Assembly (NCBI RefSeq): GCF_011045165.1
Contig: NZ_JAAKZI010000020.1
Coordinates: 16,191-80,190, forward strand
DNA from: Arthrobacter silviterrae
GTDB taxonomy: Bacteria; Actinomycetota; Actinomycetes; Actinomycetales; Micrococcaceae
Length of the DNA stretch: 64,000 bases
Direction: 5' to 3'
The notes below the pieces were generated by a model. It was given only the letters and a program-made list of their open reading frames with translations, ran no database searches and had not been told where the DNA came from. Positions 1 through 8,520 of this stretch are shown piece by piece; position 1 is the first letter of the stretch; each line of letters begins with the position of its first letter. The position numbers were made by a program, and so were the translations under genes.

Positions 1-518
1 TAGCTGCAGGCCTGGACCAGCTTGGCGGAGCCGTCCTTGGCGAACAGGCTCATCATGACGTAAACCTCCTTGGCCCCGGTGGCCAGGTCCATGGCACCCC
101 CGACGGCGGGAATCGCGTCGGGTGCGCCGGTGTGCCAATTGGCCAGGTCGCCGCCTGCTGACACCTGGAACGCCCCGAGCACGCACACGTCCAAGTGGCC
201 CCCGCGCATCATGGCGAAGGAATCGGCGTGGTGAAAGTAGGATGCCCCGGGCAGTTCGGTGACCGGAATCTTGCCGGCATTGATCAGGTCCTGGTCGATG
301 TCGTCGCCGTGGGCCTCGGGCCCCATGCCAAGCATGCCGTTTTCGGTGTGCAGCGTGACGGCCTGCTCCGGGCGGAGGTAGTTGGAGACGAGGGTGGGCT
401 GGCCGATTCCGAGGTTGACGAAGGAGCCGGCCTTGATGTCGGAGGCGACCAGGGCGGCCAGTTCCTCGCGTCCCAGCCGGGTGGCGCTGTGCGCAACGTC
501 TGCTGCCTGGGTGTTCAT
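1..518 (-). CDS. pcaJ: 3-oxoadipate CoA-transferase subunit B (3' end off window)
   Basis: Beta subunit of the two-subunit class I CoA-transferase that moves CoA from succinyl-CoA to 3-oxoadipate, giving 3-oxoadipyl-CoA for PcaF. The visible 172 residues run from MNTQAADVAHSATRLG through the active-site segment HTENGMLGMGP, whose Glu is the family's catalytic residue, to the window edge. The ATG at 516-518 overlaps the pcaI stop as ATGA, so the subunits are translationally coupled. It is the last visible gene of the qsu/pca operon. The 3-oxoadipate assignment, rather than another 3-oxoacid, rests on the pca context. Confidence 0.93.
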   Translation of the reverse strand, partial: MNTQAADVAHSATRLGREELAALVASDIKAGSFVNLGIGQPTLVSNYLRPEQAVTLHTENGMLGMGPEAHGDDIDQDLINAGKIPVTELPGASYFHHADSFAMMRGGHLDVCVLGAFQVSAGGDLANWHTGAPDAIPAVGGAMDLATGAKEVYVMMSLFAKDGSAKLVQACS

Positions 519-1207
519 GGCCTTGCCTCTTCCCTTTCCGGCGCCGCAGCGGGTATCCGGACGATCGTGTTGACGTAAATGCCGGGCGTGACGACGATTT
601 CCGGGTCGAGCCCGCCGGTGTCGACAATATTGCTTACCTGGACGATGCTGGCCTTGGCCGCGGCAGCCATGATGGGACCAAAGTTCCTGGCGGTCTTGCG
701 GTAGATGAGGTTCCCCGCCCGGTCGGCCGTCAGCGCCTTGATGAGGGCGAAATCGGCGTGGATGGGGGTCTCGTACACGTGGCCCCGGCCGTCGATCACC
801 CGGGTTTCCTTGCCTTCGGCCAGCATGGTGCCAAAGCCGGTGGGCGTGAAGAACCCGCCTATCCCCGCCCCGGCGGCCCTGATCCGTTCGGCCAGGTTGC
901 CCTGCGGGACCAGCTCCAACTCGATCTCTCCGGCCCTGTAGGCGGCGTCAAAGTGCCAGGAGTCGGGCTGCCGCGGGAAGGAGCAGATGATCCGGCGGAC
1001 CCTGCGTTCCTTGATCAGCAGTGCCAGGCCCGCGTCGCCCTGGCCGGCGTTGTTGTTCACCACGGTCAGGCCGGTGGCGCCGCCGTCGAGCAGGGCATCG
1101 ATGAGTTCCATGGGCTGGCCGGCATTGCCGAAACCGCCGATCAGCACGGTTGAATTGTCCCCGATGCCGGCCACGGACTCGGCCGCGGAGTTTGCAATTA
1201 TGGGCAT
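515..1207 (-). CDS. pcaI: 3-oxoadipate CoA-transferase subunit A
   Basis: Alpha subunit (230 aa) partnering PcaJ in activation of 3-oxoadipate. The N-terminal CoA-binding signature STVLIGGFGNAGQP is typical of class I CoA-transferase alpha chains, followed by the NNNAG and GGFFTPTGFGT segments. The ATG at 1207 is 9 bases after the pcaF stop and is preceded by a purine-rich AGGGGAAG. Length is normal for the family. The stop overlaps the pcaJ start by four bases. Confidence 0.93.
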   Translation of the reverse strand: MPIIANSAAESVAGIGDNSTVLIGGFGNAGQPMELIDALLDGGATGLTVVNNNAGQGDAGLALLIKERRVRRIICSFPRQPDSWHFDAAYRAGEIELELVPQGNLAERIRAAGAGIGGFFTPTGFGTMLAEGKETRVIDGRGHVYETPIHADFALIKALTADRAGNLIYRKTARNFGPIMAAAAKASIVQVSNIVDTGGLDPEIVVTPGIYVNTIVRIPAAAPEREEARP

Positions 1208-1216
1208 TGGCTTCCC

Positions 1217-2431
1217 CTAGTTCTTCGCCGCGTTGATGGGTGCGCTGACGTTCTCCAGCACAATGGCCAGGCCCTGGCCAACGCCGATGCAGATCGCGGC
1301 CACACCCCAACGTTCCCCCGAAGCCTGCAGGCTCCGGGCCAGTGTGCCCAGTAGGCGCGCGCCGGACGCGCCCAGCGGGTGGCCCATGGCGATGGCTCCG
1401 CCGTGACGGTTCACGAGCTCCGGGTCAATGCCCCAGGCATCGATGCAGGCCAGCGACTGTGCGGCAAAGGCCTCATTAAGTTCGACGGCGCCCACCTGCT
1501 CCCAGCCGATTCCCGCCTTTGCGAGGGCCCGGTTTGCGGCCTCGACGGGCCCATAGCCAAAGAATTGCGGGTCCACGCCGCTGGCGCCGCGCCCGGCGAT
1601 CCGGGCGATCGGGTCCAGCCCCAGGATCCCGGCGGCCGCCTCCGAGCCCAGCCAGGCTGCGGAGGCGCCGTCGGACAGGGGAGAGGAGGTGGCCGCCGTG
1701 ACCGTGCCGCCCAGCTCCTCTTTCCGGAAGACCGTCTTCAGCCCGGCCAGTTTCGCAGCGGTGGAGCCGGGGCGGATGCCCTCGTCCCGCAGCAGCTCCG
1801 TGCCCGGGACCGCGGTGGTGAGGTTGTCGTAGAAGCCTTCGTCCCAGGCTGCAGCCGCCAGGTTGTGGGAGCGGGCGGCAAATTCATCCTGGCGTTCGCG
1901 GGTGATGCCGTACTTTTCGCCCAGTTGCTCGGTGGCCTCGCCCAGGGACACCGTCCATTCCCCGGGCATGTCCGGGTTGACCAGCCGCCAGCCCAGGGTG
2001 GTGGAGGACAGGGACAGGTCACCGGCCGGGAAGGGGCGCTCTGTCTTGGGCAGCACCCACGGCGCCCGGCTCATCGACTCGGCGCCGCCCACCAGCACCA
2101 GCTCGGCGTCGCCGACGTTGATTTGGCGGGAGGCGATCATGGCCGCGTCCAGGGAGGAACCGCACAGGCGGTTGACTGTGGTGCCCGGAATGGAGGTGGG
2201 CAGCTCGGCCAGGAGGGTGGCCATCCGTGCCACGTTCCTGTTTTCTTCCCCGGCGCCGTTCGCGTTGCCAAACACCACCTCGTCAATCCTGGTTACGTCC
2301 AGCCGGGGCGCGCGGGCCACGGATTCCCTGACCACGTGTGCGGCCAGGTCATCCGGGCGGACCGCGGCCAGGGCGGATCCAAACTTGCCGAAGGGTGTGC
2401 GGACAGCGTCGTAAAGGTACGCGTGGTTCAT
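1217..2431 (-). CDS. pcaF: 3-oxoadipyl-CoA thiolase
   Basis: Final enzyme of the beta-ketoadipate pathway, cleaving 3-oxoadipyl-CoA to succinyl-CoA and acetyl-CoA. The 404-aa protein has the nucleophilic Cys near residue 90 in NRLCGSS, the PcaF-type segment GNANGAGEENRNVARMA, the HPLGASGAR histidine loop and the C-terminal CIGVGQG cysteine. The open frame extends further upstream, but ATG 2431 is chosen because it begins the conserved MNHAYLYDAVRTPFGKF and overlaps the pcaC stop as ATGA. A close homologue, with the same GNANGAGEENRNVARMA block, lies at 24749-25960. Confidence 0.95.
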   Translation of the reverse strand: MNHAYLYDAVRTPFGKFGSALAAVRPDDLAAHVVRESVARAPRLDVTRIDEVVFGNANGAGEENRNVARMATLLAELPTSIPGTTVNRLCGSSLDAAMIASRQINVGDAELVLVGGAESMSRAPWVLPKTERPFPAGDLSLSSTTLGWRLVNPDMPGEWTVSLGEATEQLGEKYGITRERQDEFAARSHNLAAAAWDEGFYDNLTTAVPGTELLRDEGIRPGSTAAKLAGLKTVFRKEELGGTVTAATSSPLSDGASAAWLGSEAAAGILGLDPIARIAGRGASGVDPQFFGYGPVEAANRALAKAGIGWEQVGAVELNEAFAAQSLACIDAWGIDPELVNRHGGAIAMGHPLGASGARLLGTLARSLQASGERWGVAAICIGVGQGLAIVLENVSAPINAAKN

Positions 2432-2925
2432 GGCAGTTCGTCTTTCTGGGTGGCTGCTTCGGCTGGCTCGTTGTCGAGGCCGGCAAAGACTTCCTGGGCG
2501 GTCTTGAAGGCCGTGTTGGCGGAGGGGACCCCGCAGTAGATGGCGGTTTGGAGCAGGATTTCCTTGATCTCGTCCCGGGACAGTCCGTTGCGCAGCGCCG
2601 CCCGGAGGTGCATGGCCAGTTCTTCCCAGTGGCCGTGGGCCACCATGGAGGTAATGGTCACCGCGGAGCGCATCTGCCGGCTGAGGCCCGGCCGGGTCCA
2701 GATGCCGCCCCATGCGATGCGGGTGATCATGTCCTGGAAGTCGGCGGTGAAGCCGTCCATGGCTGCGCCGGCCTGGTCAACATGGGCGTCCCCGAGTACT
2801 TCGCGGCGGACTGCCAGCCCGGCGCGGTACACCTCCGCCGTGGTGGCCTCCGGTGTGACTGCGCCTTGGGGCGGCACGTCTTCGGATCCGGCGCTGCCGG
2901 GCTGGGGTGCTGTTGTGGCGGTCAT
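2428..2925 (-). CDS. pcaC: 4-carboxymuconolactone decarboxylase
   Basis: Decarboxylates 4-carboxymuconolactone to 3-oxoadipate enol-lactone, between PcaB and PcaD. The 165-aa protein is one AhpD-like helical domain of the CMD family, with the characteristic block GHWEELAMHLRAALRNGLS and the following YCGVPSANTAF. About 25 N-terminal residues are low-complexity and precede the domain. It is a separate protein here, not the PcaL fusion with PcaD found in some actinobacteria. It overlaps pcaD upstream and pcaF downstream by four bases each. Confidence 0.95.
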   Translation of the reverse strand: MTATTAPQPGSAGSEDVPPQGAVTPEATTAEVYRAGLAVRREVLGDAHVDQAGAAMDGFTADFQDMITRIAWGGIWTRPGLSRQMRSAVTITSMVAHGHWEELAMHLRAALRNGLSRDEIKEILLQTAIYCGVPSANTAFKTAQEVFAGLDNEPAEAATQKDELP

Positions 2926-3812
2926 GGCTGGTTCCCTTCGATCAGGCTGCGGAGCAGCCGGGCCACCTCGCCGGGCGCTTCGGCCGGGGCCAGGTGGGAA
3001 ACATGCGGGAGGGTCACGGAAAGCGCCCCGTTTGGTGAGGGAGCGTTGGGGGTGGCGTTGACGGCGTCCACCATGGCCTGCGCCATCTCCGGCGGCGCCA
3101 CGGTGTCCTCCTCTCCGGCCACGGCCTGGAACGGCACCCTGATCCGGCCCAGTTCGCCGCGGACGTCAAAGCCGGCCAGAGCGCCGCAACAGTGGGCGTA
3201 GCTGAAGCGGTCGGCGTCCCGCAGGGAATGGAGCAGCCGGCTGGCCAGGACGGGGTCGCGGTCCATGGACCCCTTGGCAAACCAGCGCTGGGCCGAGCCT
3301 TGGATCATGACGGGCGTGCCCTGGGTGCGGACGGTATTGGCCCTCTCGGCCCACGCTTCGGGTGAGCCGAGCTTGGGCCCGGAGCACTGCACGGACAGGC
3401 CCAGGAGCCGCGTTCCGTGGTCAATTCCGAGCTGCAAACCCACTGCCCCGCCCAGGGAGACGCCGGCGTAGTGGAATTGTGCGCCCGGGGCGATCGAATC
3501 AACCAGTGTGATGACGGCTTCCGCGAGCCCGGCGACGGTGAAGGGCGACTCCGAGGCGGGGGACACCCCGTGCCCCGGCAGGTCCCAGGCAACCACGTCC
3601 ACAGGGGTGCCGCCGTCGTCCTGGCCGCCTGTCCCGCCGCCTGTGCCGCCGCCCAGGAGGGCCCCCACGTGCTCCCACAGCACGGAGGAAGTGCCCAGTG
3701 AACAGCCCACCACCAGCAGCGGGTGCTGCCCGAGGGGCCGCTGCGGGGACAGCAGCACCGCCTTGACGGCGGGCACGCGGGTGTCCACGACCATTTCCCT
3801 TGCCTCACTCAT
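2922..3812 (-). CDS. pcaD: 3-oxoadipate enol-lactonase
   Basis: Alpha/beta hydrolase (296 aa) that opens 3-oxoadipate enol-lactone to 3-oxoadipate. The nucleophile elbow is GVSLGG with Ser near 119; the acid is probably the Asp in GEEDTVAPP and the His lies in LPHVSHLAP. The frame is open further upstream, but ATG 3812 gives the usual N-terminus and overlaps the pcaB stop by 8 bases. An oddity is a glycine-rich insert at about residues 54-69 (GGGTGGGTGGQDDGG), encoded by short GC-rich repeats within the strand between nucleotide-like loops; it is probably a flexible surface loop. Confidence 0.93.
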   Translation of the reverse strand: MSEAREMVVDTRVPAVKAVLLSPQRPLGQHPLLVVGCSLGTSSVLWEHVGALLGGGTGGGTGGQDDGGTPVDVVAWDLPGHGVSPASESPFTVAGLAEAVITLVDSIAPGAQFHYAGVSLGGAVGLQLGIDHGTRLLGLSVQCSGPKLGSPEAWAERANTVRTQGTPVMIQGSAQRWFAKGSMDRDPVLASRLLHSLRDADRFSYAHCCGALAGFDVRGELGRIRVPFQAVAGEEDTVAPPEMAQAMVDAVNATPNAPSPNGALSVTLPHVSHLAPAEAPGEVARLLRSLIEGNQP

Positions 3813-5229
3813 GGCTGGTTCCTTCCGGCGCCCACTGGGGGTGGGCGGCAAATATTCGTGTGACAATTGCACGGCTTTCACCCAGGTAGCCGGCAGGATC
3901 CAGCAAGGCGTCCAGCCCGGCATCGGACAGTGCGTGCCGCGGCACGGCGTCCCGCAGGAGCCGGGCGAATTCCGCCCCCTGGTCCCCGGCGGGTGCTGCC
4001 AGGGCCCGGTCCACCGCGGCCTGGAACAGTTCCCTGCCGCCGGCGCTGCCGCCCCCGTCGCTGAGCAGGGGCACCACGGCGGCACTGACTGCCTCGCTCA
4101 AGAGCAGCGCGCCGCTGAGTCCCAGGTTGCGGCGCATGGCGGCCGGAAAAACCTGCAGGCCGCAGGCCACTTCGCGCAGGGCGGCCAGGGCGCCGCCAGC
4201 CAGTTGTAGGAGGGACAGCAGTGCGGCCCACTCACTGTGCCAGGCGCCGCCAGGGCGTTCGTCGACGGACAGGGCGGCCGCTAGGTGCAGTTGTGCCGCA
4301 TGGTGGGGGGCTGCCAGGGCCGCACTGCGCACCAGCACGGACAGGACGGGGTTTTGCTTCTGCGGCATGGCCGAGGAAACGCCGCGGCCCGCGGCCCGGG
4401 GCTCGGCCAGCTCGCCAAATTCCGGACGGCTGAGCAGCAGCACATCGTTGGCGACCTTCCCCGCCGCGTCACACAGGGAGGCAAGGGCGTCACCCAGGGC
4501 TGTCACGGCGGCCCGGTTGGTGTGCCACGGCGCCGGCGCCGCAGCCAGGCCCAGCTCACGGGCCCAGGAATCGGCCAGCGTGAAAGGATCCGTGCCCGCG
4601 CTGGCGGCCAGGACGGAGCCGGCAGCCAGCGTCCCGGACGCCCCGCCGAACTGCACCGGGAACTCGATGGCGTCCAGTCGTGCTGCAGCCGACGCGAGCC
4701 CGTGGAACCATTGCGCCGCCTTCAGCCCAAAGGTGGATGGCAGGGATTGCTGGGTCAGCGTCCTTGCCACCTGCAGCGTGTCGAGGTGGGATTTGGCCAA
4801 GCCGGCCAGTCCCGCAGCGGCGCCCGCCACGTCCTCCCGGAGGGCGGCCACGGCCCTCCGGGCCAGCCACATCAGGGCGGTGTCGAGCACGTCCTGGCTG
4901 GTCAGCGACGCATGGACGGCAGCAGCCGCCGGCGCATTGCGGCCGGCCACCAGGGTGCGCAGGCGCGCCACGATGGGGATCACGGGGTTCCCCCCTCCCT
5001 GCCCGGCCGCCGCCAGTTCCGCGGCGTCGAAGGAGCCTTCCCGCACCGCTTCCTGGACCGAGGCGGCTGAGCCGGCCGGGGCCAGGCCCGCATTTTCCAG
5101 GACCGCGACCCACGCGGATTCAACCGCGAGCACGGCCGCCACCACGGCGTCGTCGTCCGTCAGCGACCTCAGCTGCGGGTCGGCGGTGGCGGGGGAAAGC
5201 AGGCCAAAGGTGCCGGGCACGGACCTCAC
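3805..5229 (-). CDS. pcaB: 3-carboxy-cis,cis-muconate cycloisomerase
   Basis: Cyclises 3-carboxy-cis,cis-muconate (product of PcaGH) to 4-carboxymuconolactone. The 474-aa protein belongs to the fumarase/aspartase superfamily: it has the signature SSAMPQKQNP around residue 290 and the earlier SLTSQDVLDTA segment, matching PcaB/adenylosuccinate-lyase-like members. The start at 5229 overlaps the pcaG stop as ATGA. Length is typical. The position between pcaG and pcaD settles the assignment against other lyases of the family. Confidence 0.95.
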   Translation of the reverse strand: MRSVPGTFGLLSPATADPQLRSLTDDDAVVAAVLAVESAWVAVLENAGLAPAGSAASVQEAVREGSFDAAELAAAGQGGGNPVIPIVARLRTLVAGRNAPAAAAVHASLTSQDVLDTALMWLARRAVAALREDVAGAAAGLAGLAKSHLDTLQVARTLTQQSLPSTFGLKAAQWFHGLASAAARLDAIEFPVQFGGASGTLAAGSVLAASAGTDPFTLADSWARELGLAAAPAPWHTNRAAVTALGDALASLCDAAGKVANDVLLLSRPEFGELAEPRAAGRGVSSAMPQKQNPVLSVLVRSAALAAPHHAAQLHLAAALSVDERPGGAWHSEWAALLSLLQLAGGALAALREVACGLQVFPAAMRRNLGLSGALLLSEAVSAAVVPLLSDGGGSAGGRELFQAAVDRALAAPAGDQGAEFARLLRDAVPRHALSDAGLDALLDPAGYLGESRAIVTRIFAAHPQWAPEGTSHE

Positions 5230-5822
5230 GCTCCCTGGGCTGGGGCGTGCCGGGCGCCGTCGAACTCCAGGAACACGGTCTCGCCGTCACCTTGGAGGCG
5301 AAGGTCCCAGCGCAGGCCGCCGTCGGGCTCGCGGCTGGCCAGCAGGGTGGACCGCCGCTCCTCCGGGAGGGAGGCAAGCAGGGGGTCGGCGGCGAGGGCC
5401 GCAGTGTCCTCGGGCAGGTAGATCCGGGTGAACAGGCGATTGGTGAGCCCTCGGGCAAACAGCACGACGGCGATGAACGGTGCCGCTCCGGGGCGGGTGG
5501 CGCCGGGGTTGACCGTGGTGAAGGTGTACCTGCCCGTGTTGCCCGTCGAGGCACGGCCCCAGCCGGTGAACGTGTAGCCGTCGCGGACCAGGGAGCCTGT
5601 TTCGGCGACAATGTTGCCGTCCGCATTGGGCTGCCAGATCTCCAGGATGGCGTCCGGAATGGGAGCTCCGGCGCCGTCGGTGACAGTGCCCTGCAGGCGG
5701 ATGCTGCCGGGGCGTCCAGGGGCGGCGAGTTCGTTGTCCTTCTCAAAGGGCAGTGCGTAGCCGAAGAAGGGCCCCACCGTTTGGCCTGGGGTTGGGGTGA
5801 GTTTATCCATGGTGTTCGCCAT
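5226..5822 (-). CDS. pcaG: protocatechuate 3,4-dioxygenase alpha subunit
   Basis: Structural partner of PcaH in the intradiol ring-cleaving dioxygenase. The 198-aa protein shows the intradiol fold: TPGQTVGPFFGYAL at the N-terminus, EIWQPNADG and YTFTTVNPG. As expected for an alpha chain it lacks the full set of Fe(III) ligands; there is no paired His-X-His. The listed start overlaps pcaH by 20 bases; a second ATG at 5810 would leave an 8-base overlap and is equally credible. Confidence 0.95.
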   Translation of the reverse strand: MANTMDKLTPTPGQTVGPFFGYALPFEKDNELAAPGRPGSIRLQGTVTDGAGAPIPDAILEIWQPNADGNIVAETGSLVRDGYTFTGWGRASTGNTGRYTFTTVNPGATRPGAAPFIAVVLFARGLTNRLFTRIYLPEDTAALAADPLLASLPEERRSTLLASREPDGGLRWDLRLQGDGETVFLEFDGARHAPAQGA

Positions 5823-6603
5823 CCTCGCCGAGTGCCTCAGTTTCCGTCCAGGTCCGCTTTGGGCCGGTCAGGACGATGTCCCAGTTGTAGCCCAGGGACC
5901 ATTCGGGGGAGGTCAGCTCGTGGTTGTACGTGGCCACGAGCCTGTCCCGGGCGTCCTGGTCCACAATGGACTGGTAAATGGGATCCAGCGGAAAGAGCTG
6001 GTCCCCGGGGAAATACATTTGCGTGATGATCCGCTGTGTGAACTCGCTGCCGAAGAGTGAAAAGTGGATGTGCGCCGGGCGCCAGGCGTTGATGTGGTTC
6101 TTCCACGGGTACGCGCCCGGCTTGATGGTGGTGAACGCGTAGGATCCGTCCGCGCCAGTGATGCAGCGGCCCACGCCCGTGAAGTTCGGGTCGATGGGGG
6201 CCGGGTGCTGGTCACGCTTGTGGATGTACCGGCCCGCCGCATTGGCCTGCCAGATTTCCACCAGCTGCCCGGCCACGGGGCGGCCGTCGCCGTCGAGCAC
6301 CCTGCCCGCCACCTTGATGCGTTCGCCCTGGGGTTCGCCGTTGTGGACGATGGTCAGGTCCGCCTCGAGGGGGCTGACATCCTGGTGGCCGAACGCGGGG
6401 GAGGCAAGTTCAATGGTTTCCGGGTCCGTGTGGTGCAGGTTTTTGGTGGGGTGGCGCAGGATGCTGCTCCTGTAGGGGGCGTAGTCCAAGCTGGGCTGCG
6501 TCAAGGGTGCAGCGCCTGCTGCCAGGGACTGGCGGTACGTGGAGGCAATGGCCTGGATCTCGGCGCTCATTTCCTGCTGGGTGTTCTGCCGCGGGCTGGT
6601 CAT
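5803..6603 (-). CDS. pcaH: protocatechuate 3,4-dioxygenase beta subunit
   Basis: Catalytic chain of the Fe(III) dioxygenase that cleaves protocatechuate between its hydroxyls. All four iron ligands expected for the family are visible in the 266-aa protein: Tyr126 (in GRYIHKRDQ), Tyr165 (in PGAYPW), His178 and His180 (in WRPAHIHFS). The ATG at 6603 has a strong AAAGGAAGG ribosome site. It is 66 bases downstream of the qsuB-like gene that makes protocatechuate, so substrate formation and ring cleavage are co-transcribed. Confidence 0.97.
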   Translation of the reverse strand: MTSPRQNTQQEMSAEIQAIASTYRQSLAAGAAPLTQPSLDYAPYRSSILRHPTKNLHHTDPETIELASPAFGHQDVSPLEADLTIVHNGEPQGERIKVAGRVLDGDGRPVAGQLVEIWQANAAGRYIHKRDQHPAPIDPNFTGVGRCITGADGSYAFTTIKPGAYPWKNHINAWRPAHIHFSLFGSEFTQRIITQMYFPGDQLFPLDPIYQSIVDQDARDRLVATYNHELTSPEWSLGYNWDIVLTGPKRTWTETEALGEDGEHHG

Positions 6604-6669
6604 GGTGCCTTCCTTTCCTGTGTTTGCTGGGTGGTTGGGTTCAATTTCGTGTTGTAGCTTTGCCGTGCA

Positions 6670-8520
6670 TCAGGGGCTGGAATGCCGCTGGCCATATTGG
6701 ACTGCATGCCGGACGGGCGCGTTGGGCGCGCCGTAACCGTCGTAGCCGCCGCGCCTCTCGACCATTTCAAAGAACACGCTGCCCACCGTGGCGGTGTAAA
6801 AGTGCAGAAATTCGCCGTCTGCGTCCCTGTCATAGAGCAGGTTCAGCTCCCGCAGGGTGTCCAGGAAATCCGGTTCCAGGTCAAAGCGGGCCGCCAGATC
6901 CTGGTAATAGTTTTCCGGGATGTCCAGGAACTTCAGGCCGCGTTTCCTGGCGGCGCGTGCCGTGGCGACCAGGTCGTCCACGGCAAAGGCGATGTGTTCC
7001 TGGTAGCTCTTGTGGACGCCGTCGCCCTGCTGGATGAGCGGGGCCAGGTTGAGGACAAGGCGCACGCCGCGGTTGGAGGTGTCCATGACCTGGGAGCGGA
7101 CCAGGCCTGTGGGGCTCGGCACTTCAGCGAAGGGCTGGGGTTCCAGCGCCAGGGCGCTGGTGTAGAACAGCACGGCTTCGTCAAAGTGCTGCCATGGCTG
7201 GGCCAGGTTCACGTGGTCGATGACAGCCCCCGGCCTTCTGCCGCCCCGTCCGGCGGCGCCGGGCCCGAATTCGCTTGTCCATGCCGCCGTGCCGTCGGCG
7301 CTGCCCTGGCACAGGAAGATTTCCGTGGAGTCGGGGGCGGCGATGCCCTGGAAGACTTCCTCGTCCGCCTGCGACTTGCGGGGGACCACCGGGGCCAGGA
7401 GCTGCTGTGCCCGGGATGACGCCAGGAGGGGATTCTCGACGTCGAAGCCAAGGGCCGAGATGGCAGGCTCCGCACCCTCCGGGGCTGCCTCGTTGATGAC
7501 CACGCGCGCCTGGCCCATGGTCCACAACTGGACGTCCTTGGTGCGGTGTCGCCCCTCGGACGTGAAGCCCAGCTGTCCCAGCAGTGTCTCCACGGCAGGG
7601 GTGCTGGCGGCCTTGACCTCGGCAAAGTTGAACCCGGTGGGCTCGGGGACCCGGGGGAGCGTGGCCATGCGCAGGGGTAGCCGTTCCGTTTCGCCTGCCG
7701 ACGCCAGCCAGGCGGCGCCTTGCTCCTGGAGCCAAACCAGGGAACGCATCGCGTCAACGGCGGTTCTCGTGACATCGGACTGGCGGAAGACGTCGTTGAA
7801 GATTTCCAGGGAGACGGGACCGTCGTACCCGGTGCGGGCCAGGTGCCCCATGAACTTGGCGAGGTTGAACTGGCCCTCCCCGGGAAAGACCCTGTAGTGG
7901 CGGCTGAGGGACAGCACGTCCAGGGACAGCTTGGGGGCGTCCGCAACCTGGACAAAGAAGATCTTTGCCGCTTCCAGGTTTTCAATCGGGGCGGTGTCCC
8001 AGTCGCGGGAGAGGATGTGGAAGGAATCCAGGCAGGTTCCCAGATTCGGGTGGTCCACGGCCTGGACCAGGCGGTGGGCGTGCTCAAAGTCGTTGACGTA
8101 CCGGCCCCAGGCCAACGCCTCATAGGCAACCTTGACGCCGTGGTCCCCGGCCAGGCCCGCCAACTGGGCCAGCTGCGCAGCGAGGATGTCGTCCTCCCCG
8201 CGCGTGGCGGTGGCCACGTTGGAACACGCCAGGATCGTGTCGATGCCCAGCCTGCCCATGAGTGTGAATTTCGCAGCGGCCCGGCGGAGGTTGGCTGAGA
8301 GCTGTTCATCGTCCACGCCGTCGAAGTCCCGGAAGGGCTGGTAGAGGTCAAGGGACAGGCCCAAGTCCGCCGCCCGGCTCCTGACTTCCTCCGGGCTCAT
8401 GGCGGAGGTGACCAGGTCCTGTTCAAAGATTTCAATTCCGTCAAAGCCGGCCCTGGCACAGGCGGCCATCTTCTCCTCGAGCGTGCCTGACAGGCAGACA
8501 GTGGCGATTCCGGTGCGCAT
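6670..8520 (-). CDS. qsuB: 3-dehydroshikimate dehydratase, TIM barrel fused to HPPD-like VOC domain
   Basis: Dehydrates 3-dehydroshikimate to protocatechuate. The 616-aa protein starts MRTGIATVCLSGTLEEK, closely matching Corynebacterium QsuB as I remember it, and has the same two-part layout. Residues 1-280 are a sugar-phosphate-isomerase-type barrel with metal-site segments YEALAWG, CLDSFH and SLEIFND. Residues about 290-616 are a 4-hydroxyphenylpyruvate-dioxygenase-like VOC region (DHVNLAQPWQHFDEAVLFY, then HFYTATVGSVFFEMVERRGG). The barrel is the known dehydratase; the role of the C-terminal half in this family is unclear. The start overlaps the upstream dehydrogenase stop by one base (TGATG). 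Confidence 0.93.
   Translation of the reverse strand: MRTGIATVCLSGTLEEKMAACARAGFDGIEIFEQDLVTSAMSPEEVRSRAADLGLSLDLYQPFRDFDGVDDEQLSANLRRAAAKFTLMGRLGIDTILACSNVATATRGEDDILAAQLAQLAGLAGDHGVKVAYEALAWGRYVNDFEHAHRLVQAVDHPNLGTCLDSFHILSRDWDTAPIENLEAAKIFFVQVADAPKLSLDVLSLSRHYRVFPGEGQFNLAKFMGHLARTGYDGPVSLEIFNDVFRQSDVTRTAVDAMRSLVWLQEQGAAWLASAGETERLPLRMATLPRVPEPTGFNFAEVKAASTPAVETLLGQLGFTSEGRHRTKDVQLWTMGQARVVINEAAPEGAEPAISALGFDVENPLLASSRAQQLLAPVVPRKSQADEEVFQGIAAPDSTEIFLCQGSADGTAAWTSEFGPGAAGRGGRRPGAVIDHVNLAQPWQHFDEAVLFYTSALALEPQPFAEVPSPTGLVRSQVMDTSNRGVRLVLNLAPLIQQGDGVHKSYQEHIAFAVDDLVATARAARKRGLKFLDIPENYYQDLAARFDLEPDFLDTLRELNLLYDRDADGEFLHFYTATVGSVFFEMVERRGGYDGYGAPNAPVRHAVQYGQRHSSP

Noticed and set aside
1379..2539. 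Long plus-strand open frame across pcaF
   Set aside because: It is an antisense shadow of the thiolase; no ribosome site and low-complexity Gly/Arg sequence.
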